From the NCBI GenBank assembly GCA_900552145.1, contig URYW01000091.1:1-6724 (forward strand): a stretch of 6,724 bases of DNA. The letters are read 5' to 3'. Positions 4,906 through 6,724 of the stretch are shown one piece after another. How positions within the stretch are numbered: the stretch's first letter is position 1; each line of letters starts with the position of its first letter. The position numbers and the translations under genes are program-made. Under the pieces are notes generated by a model. It ran no database searches, was not told where the DNA came from, and saw only the letters and a list, made by a program, of their open reading frames with translations. The stretch comes from an uncultured Collinsella sp. (GTDB lineage Bacteria > Actinomycetota > Coriobacteriia > Coriobacteriales > Coriobacteriaceae).

Positions 4906-6504
4906 ATGGATCAAAATGCTTCCGCAAAGGTCCTCGTACTCGACTTTGGTGCGCAGTACGGTCAGCTCATTGCCCGTCGCGTCCGCGACCTCAACGTGTA
5001 TTCCGAGATCGTTCCCTGCGACATCTCGGCCGACGAGATTCGCGAGATGAACGCCTCTGCGCTCATCCTTTCCGGCGGCCCGGCTTCCGTGTATGCCGAG
5101 GACGCTCCGTCCATCGATCCTGCCATCTTTGACCTGGGCCTTCCCGTCCTGGGCTTCTGCTACGGCCATCAGATCACGGCAGTGACGCTCGGCGGCAAGG
5201 TCGGCCACTCCGAGGTGGGCGAGTACGGCCGCGCCACCATCACGCGCACGGCCGGTGCCAAGCTCTTTAACTCCACGCCCATGGAGCAGACCGTGTGGAT
5301 GAGCCATCGCGACGCCGTGTCCGAGGTGCCCGAGGGCTTTACCGTTACCGCCAGCACCGACGTGTGCCCGGTTGCCGCCATGGAGTGCCCCGAGCGCAAG
5401 ATCTTCACCACGCAGTTCCACCCCGAGGTCAAGCACTCCGAGTACGGTCAGCAGCTGCTGAGCAACTTCCTGTTTGAGATCTGCGGCCTGGAGCCCAACT
5501 GGAGCATGGACAACCTGGTCGAGACCATGACGGCCGAGTTCCGCGAGAAGGTCGGCGACGATCGCGTAATCCTGGCCCTGTCCGGTGGCGTCGACTCCTC
5601 CGTCGTGGCTGCGCTGGGCGCTCGCGCCGTGGGCAAGCAGATGACCTGCGTGTTCATCAACCACGGTCTGCTGCGCAAGGGTGAGCCCGAGCAGGTGGAG
5701 GAGGTCTTCACCAAGCAGTTTGACGTCGACTTTATCCATGTTCACGCCGAGGACCGTTATGCCGAGCTTCTGGCCGGCGTGACCGAGCCCGAGGAGAAGC
5801 GCCGCATCATCGGTACCCAGTTCTGGAAAGAGTTCTTCGCCGTGGCGCAGCAGCTCGAGACCGATGGCAAGCCGGTCAAGTATCTGGCTCAGGGCACCAT
5901 CTACCCCGACATCATCGAGTCCGGCGCTCGCAAGACGGGTGGCAAGACGGCCACCATCAAGAGCCATCACAACCTGATCCCGTTCCCCGAGGGTGTGCAC
6001 TTCGATCTCATTGAGCCGCTCGATCACTTCTTTAAGGACGAGGTCCGCGCGCTTGGTCTGGCACTGGGCCTGCCGGGTCACATCGTGTTCCGCCAGCCTT
6101 TCCCGGGTCCGGGTCTGGCCATCCGCATCATCGGCGCGGTCGACAAGGAGAAGCTCGAGATCCTCAAGAACGCCGACGCCATCGTGCGCGAGGAGCTCGA
6201 CGCCTACAATCAGCGTCTGTTTGAGCAGACCGGTGAGCGCAACTCCGAGCACAGCTGCTGGCAGTACTTTGCGGTTCTGCCCGACATTAAGTCCGTGGGC
6301 GTTATGGGCGACGAGCGCACCTATCAGCGCCCGATCATCCTGCGTGCCGTCGAGTCCAGCGATGCCATGACCGCCGACTGGGCCAAGCTGCCCTACGACG
6401 TGCTGGCCCGCGTGTCGAGCCGCATCGTCGCCGAGGTCCCCGGCGTCAACCGCGTGGTGTACGACATTACGAGCAAACCTCCGGCCACGATCGTGTGGGA
6501 ATAA
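4906..6504 (+). CDS. guaA: GMP synthase (glutamine-hydrolysing)
   Basis: GuaA makes GMP from XMP, ATP and glutamine in the last step of guanine nucleotide synthesis, as a cytoplasmic dimer. The 532-residue protein (family about 510-525) begins with VLVLDFGAQYGQLIARRVR. The class I glutamine amidotransferase domain has its nucleophile Cys85 in GFCYGHQ, and His172 and Glu174 in TQFHPEV. The ATP-pyrophosphatase P-loop is LSGGVDSS (Ser226 to Ser232), followed by INHGLLRKGE. The C-terminal dimerisation domain has RQPFPGPGLAIRIIG and ends in VYDITSKPPATIVWE. All key residues are present. The ATG at 4906 is chosen because AGAGGGGG lies just upstream and MDQN...KVLVLDFG is the usual GuaA beginning. 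The frame is open further back, including an ATG at 4840 that would add 22 residues unlike the family. A structured leader precedes the gene and a strong terminator follows; it appears to be transcribed alone here. Confidence 0.98.
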   Translation: MDQNASAKVLVLDFGAQYGQLIARRVRDLNVYSEIVPCDISADEIREMNASALILSGGPASVYAEDAPSIDPAIFDLGLPVLGFCYGHQITAVTLGGKVGHSEVGEYGRATITRTAGAKLFNSTPMEQTVWMSHRDAVSEVPEGFTVTASTDVCPVAAMECPERKIFTTQFHPEVKHSEYGQQLLSNFLFEICGLEPNWSMDNLVETMTAEFREKVGDDRVILALSGGVDSSVVAALGARAVGKQMTCVFINHGLLRKGEPEQVEEVFTKQFDVDFIHVHAEDRYAELLAGVTEPEEKRRIIGTQFWKEFFAVAQQLETDGKPVKYLAQGTIYPDIIESGARKTGGKTATIKSHHNLIPFPEGVHFDLIEPLDHFFKDEVRALGLALGLPGHIVFRQPFPGPGLAIRIIGAVDKEKLEILKNADAIVREELDAYNQRLFEQTGERNSEHSCWQYFAVLPDIKSVGVMGDERTYQRPIILRAVESSDAMTADWAKLPYDVLARVSSRIVAEVPGVNRVVYDITSKPPATIVWE

Positions 6505-6532
6505 CGGGAACTGGCTTCTGAACTCGCGTTTT

Positions 6533-6572
6533 GGTGCTGCCGAGTACAGCCTGATACTGTTTCGGCATCGCC
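6533..6572 (+). other. Long imperfect hairpin in the guaA 3' untranslated region
   Basis: Bases 6533-6549 pair with 6557-6572 around a 7-base loop (CCTGATA, 6550-6556), with one mismatch (6537/6568), one bulged T (6545) and two G-U pairs. The main stem is TGCCGAG against TTCGGCA. It begins 28 bases after the guaA stop and lies 36 bases before the terminator hairpin. No T run follows it, so it is not itself a terminator. It could stabilise or process the mRNA 3' end, or belong to a small RNA ending at the terminator. Confidence 0.45.
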
Positions 6573-6608
6573 GCAGGACGAAGCCACCAGCGAAATAGTG
6601 GGAATAAC

Positions 6609-6644
6609 AGCCCTCGAACCCTCTGGTTCGAGGGCTTTCTTTTT
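6609..6644 (+). terminator. Intrinsic terminator of guaA
   Basis: A perfect 12-bp stem (AGCCCTCGAACC 6609-6620 with 6625-6636) has a CTCT loop and is followed by TTCTTTTT. This is a standard rho-independent terminator, 104 bases after the guaA stop. The minus strand has only three A/T-rich positions on the other side of the stem, so it works mainly for plus-strand transcription. Confidence 0.93.
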
Positions 6645-6724
6645 GTATCTCTACCTGGGAAAACGACCCAATTATTCCCGTCTATCCCTACTGGGCGGTA
6701 CAGCGGAGTTCTCGGCGGTACGGG
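6645..6724. other. Intergenic tail with no gene seen
   Basis: No supported gene, RNA or promoter is visible in the last 80 bases. The octamer GGCGGTAC occurs twice, at 6694-6701 and 6714-6721, exactly 20 bases apart. Short open frames run through to the edge on both strands but have no ribosome binding site or recognisable protein character. Confidence 0.4.

Noticed and set aside
4648..6252. Very long open frame (534 codons) antisense to guaA
   Set aside because: Same cause: strong codon bias of guaA leaves the opposite frame free of stops. The translation is rich in Leu, Gly, His and Val with no family character, and guaA is unambiguous.
6609..6636. tRNA T-arm-like GGTTCGA sequence
   Set aside because: The bases form a perfect 12-bp terminator stem, and no acceptor, D or anticodon arms surround them.
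1..6724. Mobile elements, CRISPR arrays, tRNA or rRNA
   Set aside because: No transposase or integrase motifs, terminal repeats, regularly spaced repeats or RNA gene structures were seen.

Overview
The window is about 60% GC with strong G/C preference at third codon positions. It carries ordinary bacterial housekeeping genes beside a 6-phospho-alpha-glucosidase of the kind fed by PTS sugar uptake. Gene content and codon style suggest a gut actinobacterium of the Coriobacteriia, with Collinsella the most likely genus. That placement is an inference from protein character and base composition, not from a marker gene.

Layout. (1) 1-1328, plus: a family 4 glycoside hydrolase (GlvA/MalA type) cut at its 5' end by the window edge. 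(2) 1369-1412: a strong GC hairpin next to a possible -10 element. (3) 1456-2532, plus: the universal ATPase YchF, followed 11 bp later by a small DUF1648-like membrane protein (2544-2927). (4) 2937-3326, minus: a 129-residue protein that I read as the C-terminal part of a Cof-type HAD phosphatase with its catalytic residues replaced. It is divergent from a 72-residue XRE-family regulator (3403-3621, plus), and a perfect 24-bp palindrome lies between them. (5) 3644-4637, minus: an L-asparaginase gene split by a frameshift near 4121. (6) 4906-6504, plus: GMP synthetase GuaA with a structured leader, a long imperfect hairpin in its 3' untranslated region and a textbook intrinsic terminator at 6609-6644. 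The last 80 bases hold no gene I can support.

How the pieces relate. YchF and the membrane protein are probably co-transcribed. The XRE regulator very likely controls itself and the divergent HAD-like gene through the palindrome; this pair is the least ordinary part of the window. GlvA, asparaginase and GuaA are metabolically unrelated neighbours (disaccharide-phosphate hydrolysis, asparagine breakdown, purine synthesis). I see no mobile element, CRISPR array, tRNA or rRNA.
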